A model generated the notes under the pieces. It did not search any database and had not been told where the DNA came from. It saw only the letters and a program-made list of their open reading frames with translations. This document shows positions 8,472 through 16,657 of a stretch of 64,000 nt of DNA, one piece after another; the stretch's first letter is position 1, and the number at the start of each line of letters is the position of its first letter. Made by a program: the position numbers and the translations under genes. Source of the stretch: Leucobacter komagatae (GTDB lineage Bacteria; Actinomycetota; Actinomycetes; Actinomycetales; Microbacteriaceae); assembly GCF_006716085.1 (NCBI RefSeq), contig NZ_VFON01000001.1, positions 2,790,001-2,854,000 on the forward strand, written 5' to 3'.

Positions 8472-9502
8472 CCGATCGCCCCCGCGAGCTGCGTGCGGTG
8501 CGCGGCGGCGGCGAGCAGGTGCTCGCGCGAGAGCTCCTCGACTGCGTGCGGGTCCCCGACCCGTGAGTCCCTGAGCAGCTGCCAGATCTGCAGCTGGTGG
8601 TCGTCGACGTGTTCCCCGTGCTGTTTGCGGCGCGGCACGACGACGGGCGAGATCCCTTCGCCGAGCAGTTGCAAGATCGTGCCGACGCCCGAGTGCGTGA
8701 TCACGACGTCGGCTGCGCGCGCCTCGGCGAGGAGGTCGGCGGTGTCCATGAGCGCGTGCGCATCCCCGGGAAGCCCCGCGCGGGCCGTTTCGCCGAGTTG
8801 CCACGTGATGGTGTCGTCCTCGCCGGTGATCTCAAGGATCCTGTCAACGAGCCTGTCGAATCGGTACGGGCGGATCGTGCCGAGCGTGACGAGGATGCGG
8901 AGCGGCCGATCCTCATGCAGCGCCTCGTCCGCGAGCTCCCGCGTGAACCCGCGCATGACCGATTCTGTCTGCGGCCAGGCCTTCGACGCCCACCCCGCGT
9001 GCTGCGTGTAGGTCTCCGCGAGCCGCAGGCCGCGCACGAGTCGCCCGGTGAGCGAGGGTCCATTCGTGCGCGAGACGCTCTCGATGTAGCGGCGAGGGAT
9101 CCCGTGGGTCTTCGCCCAGAGGAACGCCGACGCGGCGAGTGCGGCCCCGGTCGAGACGACGCCGTCAAAGGAGGCCGGATCGAGCGAGTCTGCGAGCACG
9201 CGGCGGGCCCGCAGCGTGCCGGCAACGTCGCGGGGCGCGATGTAGTCGACCCAGACGACGCGCTCGCCCGCGAGCATGCTGCGGCTCTGCGGCGAGTCGA
9301 ACGTGACCCACGTTGCCTCGTCGCCCACACCGGCGGCCCGGGCGAAGGTGCTGAGCTGCGTGAGATGGCCGCCGGTTGAAGCGGCGAGCAGCAGGCGCGG
9401 GCTGGCCGTGCCAGGTGCGCCTGTCGCGGTGCCGCCTGAACGGCTACCGCTGGTCGCGGTGCCGTCGAAGCCGCCGAGCGGGGAGAGAAGTCGCTGTGTC
9501 AT
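8468..9502 (-). CDS. Glycosyltransferase, fused Alg14-like and Alg13-like (GT28) domains
   Basis: The 344-residue protein joins two halves that are separate in many polysaccharide loci. The N-terminal half (LLLAASTGGHLTQL, TWVTFDSPQSRSML, GVVSTGAALAASAFLWAK, RRYIESVSRTN) matches Alg14/EpsE-type membrane-association partners. The C-terminal half (RILVTLGTIRPYRFDRLV, DVVITHSGVGTILQLLGEG, VVVPRRKQHGEHVDDHQLQI) matches the Alg13/GT28 catalytic partner with its nucleotide-sugar site. Start ATG at 9502 overlaps the sugar-transferase stop by one base (TGATG), so translation is probably coupled. It probably adds the second sugar to the polyprenyl-linked first sugar made by the upstream enzyme. Confidence 0.88.
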   Translation of the reverse strand: MTQRLLSPLGGFDGTATSGSRSGGTATGAPGTASPRLLLAASTGGHLTQLSTFARAAGVGDEATWVTFDSPQSRSMLAGERVVWVDYIAPRDVAGTLRARRVLADSLDPASFDGVVSTGAALAASAFLWAKTHGIPRRYIESVSRTNGPSLTGRLVRGLRLAETYTQHAGWASKAWPQTESVMRGFTRELADEALHEDRPLRILVTLGTIRPYRFDRLVDRILEITGEDDTITWQLGETARAGLPGDAHALMDTADLLAEARAADVVITHSGVGTILQLLGEGISPVVVPRRKQHGEHVDDHQLQIWQLLRDSRVGDPHAVEELSREHLLAAAAHRTQLAGAIG

Positions 9503-10965
9503 CAGTACGCACCATCGCCCTTCGCGACCGCCCGGATGGTCCGCCAGAGGATGAGCAGGTCACCGACCATCGACCAATTCTCGACGTAGTAGAGGTCGAG
9601 GCGCACGCTCTCATCCCAGTCGAGGTTCGAACGACCGCTCACCTGCCAGAGCCCGCTCACACCGGGGCGTACGAACATGCGCCGGTGCATCCACTCCTCG
9701 TAGCCGTCGGCTTCCTGCGGCAGGGGTGGGCGGGGGCCAACGAGCGACATATCGCCCCTCAGCACGTTGAATAGTTGGGGCAGCTCGTCGAGACTGTGGC
9801 GCCTGATGAACTTGCCGAACTTCGTCACTCGCGGGTCCTCGCGCATCTTGAACAGCACGCCGTTGCCGTCGCTCTGGTCGAGGAGTCCGACGAGCTGCTG
9901 CTCAGCGTCGACGTGCATCGAGCGGAACTTGTACATCGTGAACGGGCTGCCGCGCAGGCCGAGGCGCTGCTGCGGGAAGAACACGGGGCCGGGGCTGTCG
10001 ACGCGGATGAGTAGCGGGATAAGGATGAGGATCGGGCTCGTGATGATGATGCCGACGATCGAACCGACGATGTCGAGCGCGCGCTTCGCGAGGTAGCGCC
10101 AGCCCTGAAATTGCGGCGATTCGACGTGGATCAGCGGGAGGCCGGCGACGGGACGGGTGTGGATGCGCGGGCCCGCGACATCCATGAGCGCCGTCGCGAC
10201 GATGAGCTTCACGCCCATCGGTTCGAGCTCCCACCCGAGCCGCTTGAGTCTGCGCGGTGTGAGCGCGTCGGCGCTCGTGACGATGAGCGTGTCCGTCTCG
10301 AATCGCTCGATGGTGCCGAGCAGATTCTTGTACGTGTCGACGACGGTCACACCGGGGAGGAGATCTGGCGCCTCCGGGTCGGTCGTGACGACGCCGACGA
10401 TGTCGAAGCCAGCAAGCGTGTTCGACCGGAGCAGTCGTGCGACGTCGCTCGACTTGCGCCGCTCGCCGACGAGCAGCGTGCGGTACGAGTTGCGCTTGCG
10501 CCTGCGCTGCTGGTGCAAGCGCTTCCGCCAGGCCCAGCGGCCGAGGAGCAAGAGCACAATGCCCGAGCCGCCCGCGACGAGCAGAAATGAGCGCTGGGGT
10601 GCGAGGTCGACGAGATACAGGAAGAGCGTGAGGAGTCCGAGCGTCGAGAGGCTCGCGGTGAGCACCCGGTTGTACTCCTCTGCCCCCGTGCCGAACACAG
10701 CGGGGCGGCGGGAGTCGTGCACGCCGAGGGCGAGGATCCAGATGAGCCAGTAGGCGAGCGCGATCGCGGCGCTGCCGAGCGCGTAGCTCTGCTCCGTGAA
10801 CGGGGTGCCGATTGGGGCGCGGCGGAACATGTGCGACGCGACGCTGGCTCCGGTGGCGACGGCGACGGTGACGACCGCGGCGTCAGTCCAGACGAGTTTT
10901 CGCGAGTACCGGAGCTCCCACGAGGGTACCGTCGACCGCAAACGGGTGCCTGCGGTCGCGGTCAA
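9502..10965 (-). CDS. Polyprenyl-phosphate sugar-1-phosphate transferase (WbaP/CpsE type)
   Basis: Initiating membrane enzyme of the polysaccharide pathway, 487 residues. About four hydrophobic segments occupy residues 30-160, followed by a CoA-binding-like middle domain and then a fifth segment (ALDIVGSIVGIIITSPILIL). The C-terminal catalytic domain carries the hallmark blocks PGPVFFPQQRLGLRGSPF, MYKFRSMHVDAE, RRHSLDELPQLFNVLRGDMS, LVGPRPPLPQE and RPGVSGLWQVSGRSNLDWDE. The start is TTG at 10965, with a GGGGAG Shine-Dalgarno element 8 nt upstream. It transfers a hexose-1-phosphate to undecaprenyl phosphate. It is the first gene of a leftward operon extending to the exporter. Confidence 0.95.
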   Translation of the reverse strand: MTATAGTRLRSTVPSWELRYSRKLVWTDAAVVTVAVATGASVASHMFRRAPIGTPFTEQSYALGSAAIALAYWLIWILALGVHDSRRPAVFGTGAEEYNRVLTASLSTLGLLTLFLYLVDLAPQRSFLLVAGGSGIVLLLLGRWAWRKRLHQQRRRKRNSYRTLLVGERRKSSDVARLLRSNTLAGFDIVGVVTTDPEAPDLLPGVTVVDTYKNLLGTIERFETDTLIVTSADALTPRRLKRLGWELEPMGVKLIVATALMDVAGPRIHTRPVAGLPLIHVESPQFQGWRYLAKRALDIVGSIVGIIITSPILILIPLLIRVDSPGPVFFPQQRLGLRGSPFTMYKFRSMHVDAEQQLVGLLDQSDGNGVLFKMREDPRVTKFGKFIRRHSLDELPQLFNVLRGDMSLVGPRPPLPQEADGYEEWMHRRMFVRPGVSGLWQVSGRSNLDWDESVRLDLYYVENWSMVGDLLILWRTIRAVAKGDGAY

Positions 10966-11122
10966 CGATTAACTCCCCAAGGTGAATAACGGGAGGCCCC
11001 CCAGCCCTGCCACCGTCATCGTTCGGTAATAGATGATTCATAAGCATATCGAAGTGATGTCGGTATAGTAAAGTTGCTTTTCCTTTTGTTAACGCATTGG
11101 TTCTCGTGGGGAAGTTAAGGGG

Positions 11123-11128
11123 TATTCT
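11123..11128 (+). promoter_or_regulatory. Putative -10 box for the coiled-coil protein gene
   Basis: TATTCT lies 9 nt before the GTG at 11138, so transcription would start at or within a few bases of the start codon. The GGAG that precedes the GTG touches it and cannot act as a spaced Shine-Dalgarno element, which fits a leaderless mRNA. A convincing -35 element is not seen; TTGGTT at 11097 is 20 nt away. Confidence 0.4.
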
Positions 11129-11137
11129 GCTCTGGAG

Positions 11138-12463
11138 GTGAGGAAGCTGGCGCTTCGACGCAGCACACGTGGTCACGCAAGTGACGGAGAAAGTACCCAG
11201 TCGCCGAGGGTTCTCGCGCGCCGCCGCCGGGTCACTTCGAATGCCCTCACCACCTCCCTCGCCGTCGTCGCCGTGCTGCTCACGACGGGCGGGATCGCTG
11301 CGCCTCAGGTGCTCTACGCCCGGGAGGCCGCGAACTTCCACGAGCTCGCAGACCAGGTGAACGCCGAGGCCGAGAAGGCCGCCGCGCTCGCGATGCAGGC
11401 GGGCTCTGAGGAGCTGCTGCTCGAACTGCGCTCCGCTGAGGTGCACGGGCTGCCCGCGAAACTCACCGCGCTGACGAAGCCGGCAGACGGGCCGCTGAGC
11501 GCCGACTTCAAGCGTGCGATGGGCGCGGCAAACGCCGAGCTCGTGTCTGCGATCGCCGTCGACGAGGTCTCGAAGGGCCATGCCGATGCCGCCAAGAAAG
11601 CCCTCACCGCGCGTGAGGCTGAGGAGCCTGACCCGCAGACCTGGTTCGACGTCGACTCAGAGCTGCTCGCGTTCTACGCTGACATCTCGCCGGAGGGCGT
11701 CGACACCGTCGATACCTCGGGTACAGTCACCCTCGAGCGCGTGCAGCAGACGAAGCGCCTGCACACCGAAAACGCGAAGCTCTCGGAAGAATATGCGGAG
11801 TCCGTCGCTGAGTTCTCCGGGGAGAACGATGCGCTCCTCGGCGCGCTCGCGAAGATCCAGGGGCTCGCGACGGCCGAGGCGCTGAGGGTCTCGACGGTGG
11901 CGATCGACGAACTCGCAAAGCGCGACGCCGAGGCTGAGGCCGCGGGCCTCGATCCCGAGGCAGAGCGGACCGACGAGGCGAAGCAGCTGCTCGCTGTCGC
12001 GACCGAGCTGCGCGACCGTGCGAAGGCGACGCTGTTCGTGCTCGATTCCGAGGGCAAGGTCGTCGGCTACCCCGAAGGGGCGCAGCCAGCTGAGGGCGCC
12101 ATGCGCATCCCCGGCGGTCCGGTCGTGCGCATGCGTTACGTCATGCCGAAGCTGCAGAAATTCGTGAGCGCCTACGAGGCTGACCGGAAGGCGGCTGAGG
12201 AGTCCGCGGCAGAGCGCGCGGCAGCCGAGGCCGCCGCTGCGGAGGCCGCTGCCCGGGCTGAGGTAGCGGCAGTCGAAGGCGGCGCGGTCGACCAGGGGTC
12301 GGGCGAGCAGCCACAGCCCGGGGGCACTCAGCCGAACCCGCCGGTCACGACACCGCCCGTGACGACGCCGACGCCAGATCCTGGCCCGGGCACCGGCGAG
12401 ACTGGTGGCGGCGACCTGGGTGGCGCGGACGGTTCCGGCGCCGCTGGCGGCGGCGTCTCCTAA
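11138..12463 (+). CDS. Membrane-anchored extracytoplasmic coiled-coil protein, function unknown
   Basis: The 441-residue protein is not recognised. Residues 1-33 are basic, followed by a single hydrophobic segment (NALTTSLAVVAVLLTTGGIAA, about 35-55) that works as a signal anchor. The rest is alanine/glutamate-rich helix with several predicted coiled coils (for example AANFHELADQVNAEAEKAAA and RKAAEESAAERAAAEAAAAE). The tail from about residue 380 is a low-complexity Pro/Thr/Gly stretch (PVTTPPVTTPTPDPGPG) ending in GAAGGGVS, resembling a wall-spanning linker without an LPXTG sorting signal. It is divergent from the polysaccharide operon with 172 bp between them, which suggests but does not prove an envelope role. 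The GTG start probably belongs to a leaderless message. Confidence 0.75.
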   Translation: MRKLALRRSTRGHASDGESTQSPRVLARRRRVTSNALTTSLAVVAVLLTTGGIAAPQVLYAREAANFHELADQVNAEAEKAAALAMQAGSEELLLELRSAEVHGLPAKLTALTKPADGPLSADFKRAMGAANAELVSAIAVDEVSKGHADAAKKALTAREAEEPDPQTWFDVDSELLAFYADISPEGVDTVDTSGTVTLERVQQTKRLHTENAKLSEEYAESVAEFSGENDALLGALAKIQGLATAEALRVSTVAIDELAKRDAEAEAAGLDPEAERTDEAKQLLAVATELRDRAKATLFVLDSEGKVVGYPEGAQPAEGAMRIPGGPVVRMRYVMPKLQKFVSAYEADRKAAEESAAERAAAEAAAAEAAARAEVAAVEGGAVDQGSGEQPQPGGTQPNPPVTTPPVTTPTPDPGPGTGETGGGDLGGADGSGAAGGGVS

Positions 12464-12511
12464 CCCTCGAATTCCTGTGCGGCACCCCTGAACGGAGTTC
12501 CCGCGGGCCAG

Positions 12512-12529
12512 TATCTTGACGTCGAGATA
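12512..12529. promoter_or_regulatory. 18-bp near-palindrome upstream of icd
   Basis: TATCTTGACGTCGAGATA is symmetric apart from one base pair (T opposite G). It lies 80 bp before the icd start and 19 bp upstream of the -10 box, a typical operator position. The TCTTGA/TCAAGA-like arms recall operators of MarR-family regulators of central metabolism in actinobacteria such as TamR of Streptomyces. That link is from memory and untested. Confidence 0.55.
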
Positions 12530-12547
12530 AATCTAGGCGGCATCGGC

Positions 12548-12553
12548 TAGACT
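12548..12553 (+). promoter_or_regulatory. Putative -10 box of icd
   Basis: TAGACT is a good actinobacterial -10 hexamer, 39 nt before the icd start. TTGACG at 12516-12521 is too far upstream (26 nt) to be a standard -35 and belongs to the palindrome instead. Confidence 0.45.
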
Positions 12554-12591
12554 GGAACGCGGAAATTTGATCGTTGAAACAGGGAGTTACG

Positions 12592-13806
12592 TTGGCGAAG
12601 ATCAAGGTTGAAGGCACCGTCGTTGAGCTCGACGGCGACGAGATGACACGAATCATCTGGCAGTTCATCAAGGATCGGCTGATCCACCCGTACCTCGACG
12701 TCACGCTCGAGTACTACGACCTCGGCATGGAGCACCGTGACGCCACCGACGATCAGGTGACGATCGACGCCGCGCACGCTATCCAGAAGCACGGCGTTGG
12801 CGTGAAGTGCGCGACGATCACGCCCGACGAGGCACGCGTCGAAGAGTTCGGCCTGAAGAAGATGTGGAAGAGCCCGAACGGCACGATTCGTAACATCCTC
12901 GGCGGCGTCATCTTCCGCGAGCCGATCATCATCTCGAACATCCCCCGCCTCGTGCCGGGCTGGAACAAGCCGATCATCATCGGCCGCCACGCGTTCGGCG
13001 ACCAGTACCGCGCAACCGACTTCCGCTTCGCCGGCGAGGGCACCCTCACCGTCGAGTTCGCGCCGAAGGACGGCGGCGAGCCCCAGAAGTTCGAGGTCTA
13101 CCAGGCCCCGGGCGACGGCATCGCACAGGTGCAGTACAACCTCGACGCGTCGATCATCGACTTCGCGCGCGCTTCGCTGAACTACGGTCTCTCGCGCAAC
13201 TACCCCGTCTACCTCTCGACGAAGAACACCATCCTCAAGGCGTACGACGGCCGCTTCAAGGACATCTTCCAGGAGATCTTCGACACCGAGTTCAAGGAGC
13301 AGTTCGAGGCTGCCGGCCTCACCTACGAGCACCGCCTCATCGACGACATGGTCGCTTCGGCCATGAAGTGGGAGGGCGGCTACGTCTGGGCCTGCAAGAA
13401 CTACGACGGCGACGTCCAGTCCGACACCGTCGCGCAGGGCTTCGGCTCGCTCGGCCTCATGACCTCCGTGCTCGCAACGCCGGACGGAAAGGTCGTTGAG
13501 GCAGAGGCAGCTCACGGCACCGTGACCCGCCACTACCGCCAGCACCAGCAGGGCAAACCGACCTCGACGAACCCGATCGCGTCGATCTTCGCCTGGACCC
13601 GTGGGCTCGCGCACCGCGGCAAGCTCGACAACAACCAGGAGCTCATCGACTTCTCGCACACCCTCGAGGACGTCGTCATCAAGACCGTTGAGTCGGGCAA
13701 GATGACCAAGGACCTCGCGCTGCTCGTCGGCCCCGAGCAGGGGTACCAGACGACCGAGGAGTTCCTCGCGTCGATCGACGAGAACCTGCAGGCGCGTCTC
13801 GCCTAA
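12592..13806 (+). CDS. icd: Isocitrate dehydrogenase (NADP+)
   Basis: TCA-cycle enzyme converting isocitrate to 2-oxoglutarate and CO2 with NADP. The 404-residue protein belongs to the eukaryote-like homodimeric class, not the 740-residue monomeric class of many actinobacteria. Family blocks seen are [19 protein letters not shown] at the N-terminus, [40 protein letters not shown] (substrate loop), the [13 protein letters not shown] [12 protein letters not shown], and [20 protein letters not shown] before the C-terminus. The start is TTG 12592 with AGGGA about 7 nt upstream. An in-frame TTG at 12574 would only add six unrelated residues. The gene stands alone, with a strong terminator behind it and a palindrome in its promoter. 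Confidence 0.96.
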   Translation: MAKIKVEGTVVELDGDEMTRIIWQFIKDRLIHPYLDVTLEYYDLGMEHRDATDDQVTIDAAHAIQKHGVGVKCATITPDEARVEEFGLKKMWKSPNGTIRNILGGVIFREPIIISNIPRLVPGWNKPIIIGRHAFGDQYRATDFRFAGEGTLTVEFAPKDGGEPQKFEVYQAPGDGIAQVQYNLDASIIDFARASLNYGLSRNYPVYLSTKNTILKAYDGRFKDIFQEIFDTEFKEQFEAAGLTYEHRLIDDMVASAMKWEGGYVWACKNYDGDVQSDTVAQGFGSLGLMTSVLATPDGKVVEAEAAHGTVTRHYRQHQQGKPTSTNPIASIFAWTRGLAHRGKLDNNQELIDFSHTLEDVVIKTVESGKMTKDLALLVGPEQGYQTTEEFLASIDENLQARLA

Positions 13807-13835
13807 GCAGTGATCGAGCTCACTCGCTGAGCTGA

Positions 13836-13864
13836 GGGGGTCGGCGCCTTTGGCGCCGGCCCCC
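13836..13864 (+). terminator. Rho-independent terminator of icd
   Basis: Thirteen-base arms GGGGGTCGGCGCC and GGCGCCGGCCCCC pair (one G-U) around a TTT loop and are followed by TTT. Confidence 0.85.
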
Positions 13865-13951
13865 TTTGCTGTGCTCCCGGCCTGGCCCGCCCCGCCACCC
13901 AGGCCTGTCCCGCCACCCCAGCCCCGGCCCGCCGGCTCAGCCGCCACCGCT

Positions 13952-13995
13952 CCCCAAATTCCCCAAACCACTCCAATTGCGCAGGGTATTTGAGG
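13952..13995. repeat. 44-bp palindromic repeat, copy A, with IS30 element at its right edge
   Basis: CCCCAAATTC at 13952 and GTATTTGAGG ending at 13995 are inverted arms around a loop. Copy B at 16329-16372 has the same 44-bp span and similar loop text (CTCC, CCAATT). GAATTTGGGG, the exact complement of the left arm, also occurs at 15298-15307 on the far side of the IS30 element. Confidence 0.6.
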
Positions 13996-15283
13996 CGGTT
14001 TCAGGGAGTTAGTGCAACACCAGCCAATAGTTCGTTCAGTTTCTCACGAGGCGTCGCCCACCCCAACGTTTCCCGTGGCCGATCATTCAACATGCGCTGC
14101 ATGTCCGCCAACTCCCCATCCGTGACCGTGTTGAAGTTCGTTCCCTTGGGATAGAAATCACGCACGAGCCCGTTGTAGTTCTCGTTACTGCCACGCTGCC
14201 AGGGCGAGTGCGGGTCACAGAAAAACACTCGGCACCCCGTCGCGACACTGAACTTCACGTGCTGCGCCATCTCCGCACCCTGATCCCACGTGATCGTCTC
14301 TCGTAACGCCTGCGGCAGCCCCGAGATCATGGCCTGTAACACCTCGATCACGGTCTCAGAGTCACGCCGCCCCGGAAGCCGACCCACCAGCCCATACCGG
14401 GTGCTCCGCTCCACGAGCGTCACGATCCCGGAGTTGTGCGGCCCCACCACCAGGTCTCCTTCCCAATGCCCAGGCACAGCCCGATCCTCAACGGCTGCTG
14501 GCCGGTCACTCAGCCTCGCCCCTGCAAGCCACGAGCGTTGCGGACGCGGCGGAAGCTTCGACCTGGGCTTCCGGGTCGTCCTGCCAGACCGGACTGCTTT
14601 CTCAACAGTCAACTCATGCCGGAGCGCTCCCTTGCCCTGCACGTAGAGTGCCTGATAGATCGTCTCGTGGGACACACGCATTTCCTGACAGTCCGGGAAG
14701 TCAACCAGCAAGCGCTTGGAGACTTGCCGGGGTGAGTGTTTCTCGTTTAATCGTGCCACGACTTCCGCGCGAAGGCGGGTGTGATCGAGCTTGTGTGGTC
14801 TCGGACGGGGTCTTCTCGCTTTTGCGTGGAAGTGCGCGACGTCCGCGCTGTATTGTCTGCCGTGCCGCCCGTCCATGATCGATGCCCGCTGGAGCTCGCG
14901 AGACACAGTCGACGGAGCGACCGCGAGTTCTTTCGCGATGCTCCGCAGTGACAGTGGCGGCTGCATGCTTCGCGCGGCCTGGATAAAGGCCCGATCCGGG
15001 AGCGTGAGGCGATGGTAGGAGGATCCGGGCGTGCGGGTGTCCTGGTCAAGGGTGTCAGGCTCGGGATGGATACGTGGACGCCCTGGGGTGAGAGTCATGC
15101 CTGCAATTTTTGCCCAGCTCTTCACATTTTCCCGGCTGAGAGCGAGTGTTTGGGCCGCGTGTTGCATCGTGTGTCCGCGGGTGATCAACGCGTAGACCGC
15201 GAGTCGGGTTTCCCAGGGATGGCGTACACCCATGTTGGTTCCGTTCAAGGTTCAGGGTGTTGCACTAGCAACCTGAAACCACC
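13994..15283 (-). mobile_element. IS30-family insertion sequence, complete
   Basis: A 1290-bp element bounded by 28-bp inverted repeats at 13994-14021 and 15256-15283. The repeats match at 24 of 28 positions and share the inner block TAGTGCAACACC and the outer GGTTTCAGG. One transposase gene fills it, and its stop codon lies inside the left repeat. No target-site duplication is evident beyond one or two bases. The element sits at the edge of a palindromic repeat, in keeping with the known preference of several IS30-family members for inverted-repeat targets. Confidence 0.9.
14001..15248 (-). CDS. IS30-family transposase
   Basis: Full-length 415-residue DDE transposase. The N-terminal half carries two helix-turn-helix regions: RGHTMQHAAQTLALSRENVKS and SLRSIAKELAVAPSTVSREL, the latter the hallmark IS30 HTH. 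The catalytic triad is intact: Asp in GHWEGDLVVG, Asp in ITWDQGAEMAQH and Glu in SPWQRGSNENYNGLVRDFYP. ATG 15248 lies just inside the right inverted repeat. The C-terminus ENYNGLVRDFYPKGTNF through LNDRPRETLGWATPREKLNE is typical and undamaged, so the element is probably still mobile. Confidence 0.96.
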   Translation of the reverse strand: MNGTNMGVRHPWETRLAVYALITRGHTMQHAAQTLALSRENVKSWAKIAGMTLTPGRPRIHPEPDTLDQDTRTPGSSYHRLTLPDRAFIQAARSMQPPLSLRSIAKELAVAPSTVSRELQRASIMDGRHGRQYSADVAHFHAKARRPRPRPHKLDHTRLRAEVVARLNEKHSPRQVSKRLLVDFPDCQEMRVSHETIYQALYVQGKGALRHELTVEKAVRSGRTTRKPRSKLPPRPQRSWLAGARLSDRPAAVEDRAVPGHWEGDLVVGPHNSGIVTLVERSTRYGLVGRLPGRRDSETVIEVLQAMISGLPQALRETITWDQGAEMAQHVKFSVATGCRVFFCDPHSPWQRGSNENYNGLVRDFYPKGTNFNTVTDGELADMQRMLNDRPRETLGWATPREKLNELLAGVALTP

Positions 15284-15403
15284 TGAGGTCCACGGGCGAA
15301 TTTGGGGCGGAACGAGAGCTTCCCCGGGCCCCAGGCCCCTGCCTCCAAGCCCGCCGACATTCCAGTCAGCCCGCCACACCGAGTTCCGGGCTACCATCAA
15401 GGC

Positions 15404-16237
15404 ATGTCAGCGACGACAGACGAGGCAGCAGACTCAGCAGACTCAGCCGAGACAATCGGATTTAACCCACCCAGCCGGCGAACGGCCCTCATCACCGGGG
15501 CAAGTTCCGGCCTCGGGGAGGAATACGCGGCTCAGCTCGCCGCCCGCGGCGAGAACCTTGTACTCGTTGCGCGAGACGGCCATGCTCTTGAAGCACTCGC
15601 CGCGCGCCTCCGGGCGACGCACGGTGTGGCGGTCGAGGTGCTCGCTGTCGACCTACACGACCCGAATGGGGTGAGCCGCGTCACCGCCAGGCTCGAGGCA
15701 CGAGCCAACCCAGTCAGCATCCTCGTGAACAACGCGGGGTTTGGTCTGCCCCTCGAGTTCGAATCGAACGACATCGAGGCCGAGGCCCGTCACCTGCGCC
15801 TTCACAACGAGGTTCCGATGCGGCTCATGCACGCCGCGCTGCGGGGCATGCTCGAACGGGGGAGCGGTCGGATTCTCAACGTCGCCTCAGTCGCAGCATT
15901 CATCCCGCGCAGCACGTATTCGGCGGTGAAGCAGTGGCTCGTCACGTTCTCGCGCTGGGCCAATGGGCGCTACCGCGGGCGCGGGGTCACGGTCACGGCG
16001 GTGTGCCCCGGCTACACGCACACGAACTTCCACGAACGGCTCGGCCTCCCTCCCGGCGAGGAAGGGATTCCGGGGTGGATGTGGCTCGACGCGCCCAGGG
16101 TTGTGGCCGAGTCGCTGAGGGACCTCGAACGCGGCAAAGCTGTGTCGGTCCCCTCGCTGAAGTACAAGCTCATCGTCGCAGTCGCTCGAATTGCCCCGCC
16201 AGGCCTGGCCGCGCGCATGGGGGAGCGTGGCCGCTGA
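15404..16237 (+). CDS. Short-chain dehydrogenase/reductase (SDR)
   Basis: NAD(P)-dependent oxidoreductase of unknown substrate, 277 residues from ATG 15404. An upstream extension to 15302 would run through non-conserved sequence next to the IS element. Glycine-rich TGASSGLGEEYA binds the cofactor, VNNAGFG is the structural NNAG motif, and NVASVAAF with YSAVKQW supplies the catalytic Ser, Tyr and Lys. The order and length match classical SDRs annotated as DltE/YqjQ-like. No Shine-Dalgarno element stands out; AAGG lies 3 nt before the ATG. The IS30 element inserted 120 bp upstream may have separated it from its original promoter. The gene is monocistronic, followed by a palindromic repeat. Confidence 0.9.
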   Translation: MSATTDEAADSADSAETIGFNPPSRRTALITGASSGLGEEYAAQLAARGENLVLVARDGHALEALAARLRATHGVAVEVLAVDLHDPNGVSRVTARLEARANPVSILVNNAGFGLPLEFESNDIEAEARHLRLHNEVPMRLMHAALRGMLERGSGRILNVASVAAFIPRSTYSAVKQWLVTFSRWANGRYRGRGVTVTAVCPGYTHTNFHERLGLPPGEEGIPGWMWLDAPRVVAESLRDLERGKAVSVPSLKYKLIVAVARIAPPGLAARMGERGR

Positions 16238-16328
16238 GCATTGCCGCTAAGCACTGCCGCCGTGCGCTTGCCGCTGAGCGCGGGCTGCCCCCCTAGGGCC
16301 CAACGCCCCTCCTCGATCATCCTCTCCT

Positions 16329-16372
16329 CCCCAAATACTCCCCGCACCCCCAATTTCTAGAGGTATTTGGGG
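16329..16372. repeat. 44-bp palindromic repeat, copy B
   Basis: Perfect 10-bp arms CCCCAAATAC (16329-16338) and GTATTTGGGG (16363-16372) around a 24-nt loop. It may serve as a transcription terminator of the dehydrogenase gene, but lacks a T run, so it looks more like a dispersed palindromic repeat. Confidence 0.65.
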
Positions 16373-16439
16373 CGCACTAGAAGATTTGAGGCGCAGCGGT
16401 GTGGGCAGCAGCCGGCACGGTCGGCCGCAAGCCCCTCGC

Positions 16440-16468
16440 GCACAGAACGCGCACAGAACGCGCACAGA
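16440..16468. repeat. 11-bp tandem repeats
   Basis: GCACAGAACGC occurs twice in direct succession and a third time in part (GCACAGA). Location upstream of a possible promoter suggests regulator half-sites, but they may be a chance microsatellite. Confidence 0.5.
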
Positions 16469-16657
16469 GAGGGCGCAGAGAAGGCACCGCGCGCTCACTA
16501 TAGTTGAGAGAGCACGCGCGGCCCGGGGGCCCGGGTCGGCAGCGCCGGATCCCGCAACCCCACACGGCCGCGCCCACGGCAGAGCAGCCCGCAGGGGCGC
16601 CCGCCCCACGGTGGCGCGACGCCACTCGCGGTCAGAACGCACACAAAGGAGTTTCTG

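Larger units (their letters stand above)
16238..16657. other. 420-bp intergenic region with repeats
   Basis: No coding region is seen. It holds copy B of the palindromic repeat (16329-16372), a run of 11-bp direct repeats (16440-16468) and a possible -10 box TATAGT at 16499-16504 serving the acetamidase gene. Confidence 0.6.

Noticed and set aside
9615-9640. TTCGAA-containing sequence resembling a tRNA T-arm
   Set aside because: It lies inside the sugar transferase gene and no acceptor or anticodon stem can be paired around it.
12547-13971. Long open frame of 474 codons antisense to icd
   Set aside because: Its text is a Val/Arg/Glu/Leu-rich shadow typical of the complementary strand of high-GC genes; icd in the opposite direction is certain.
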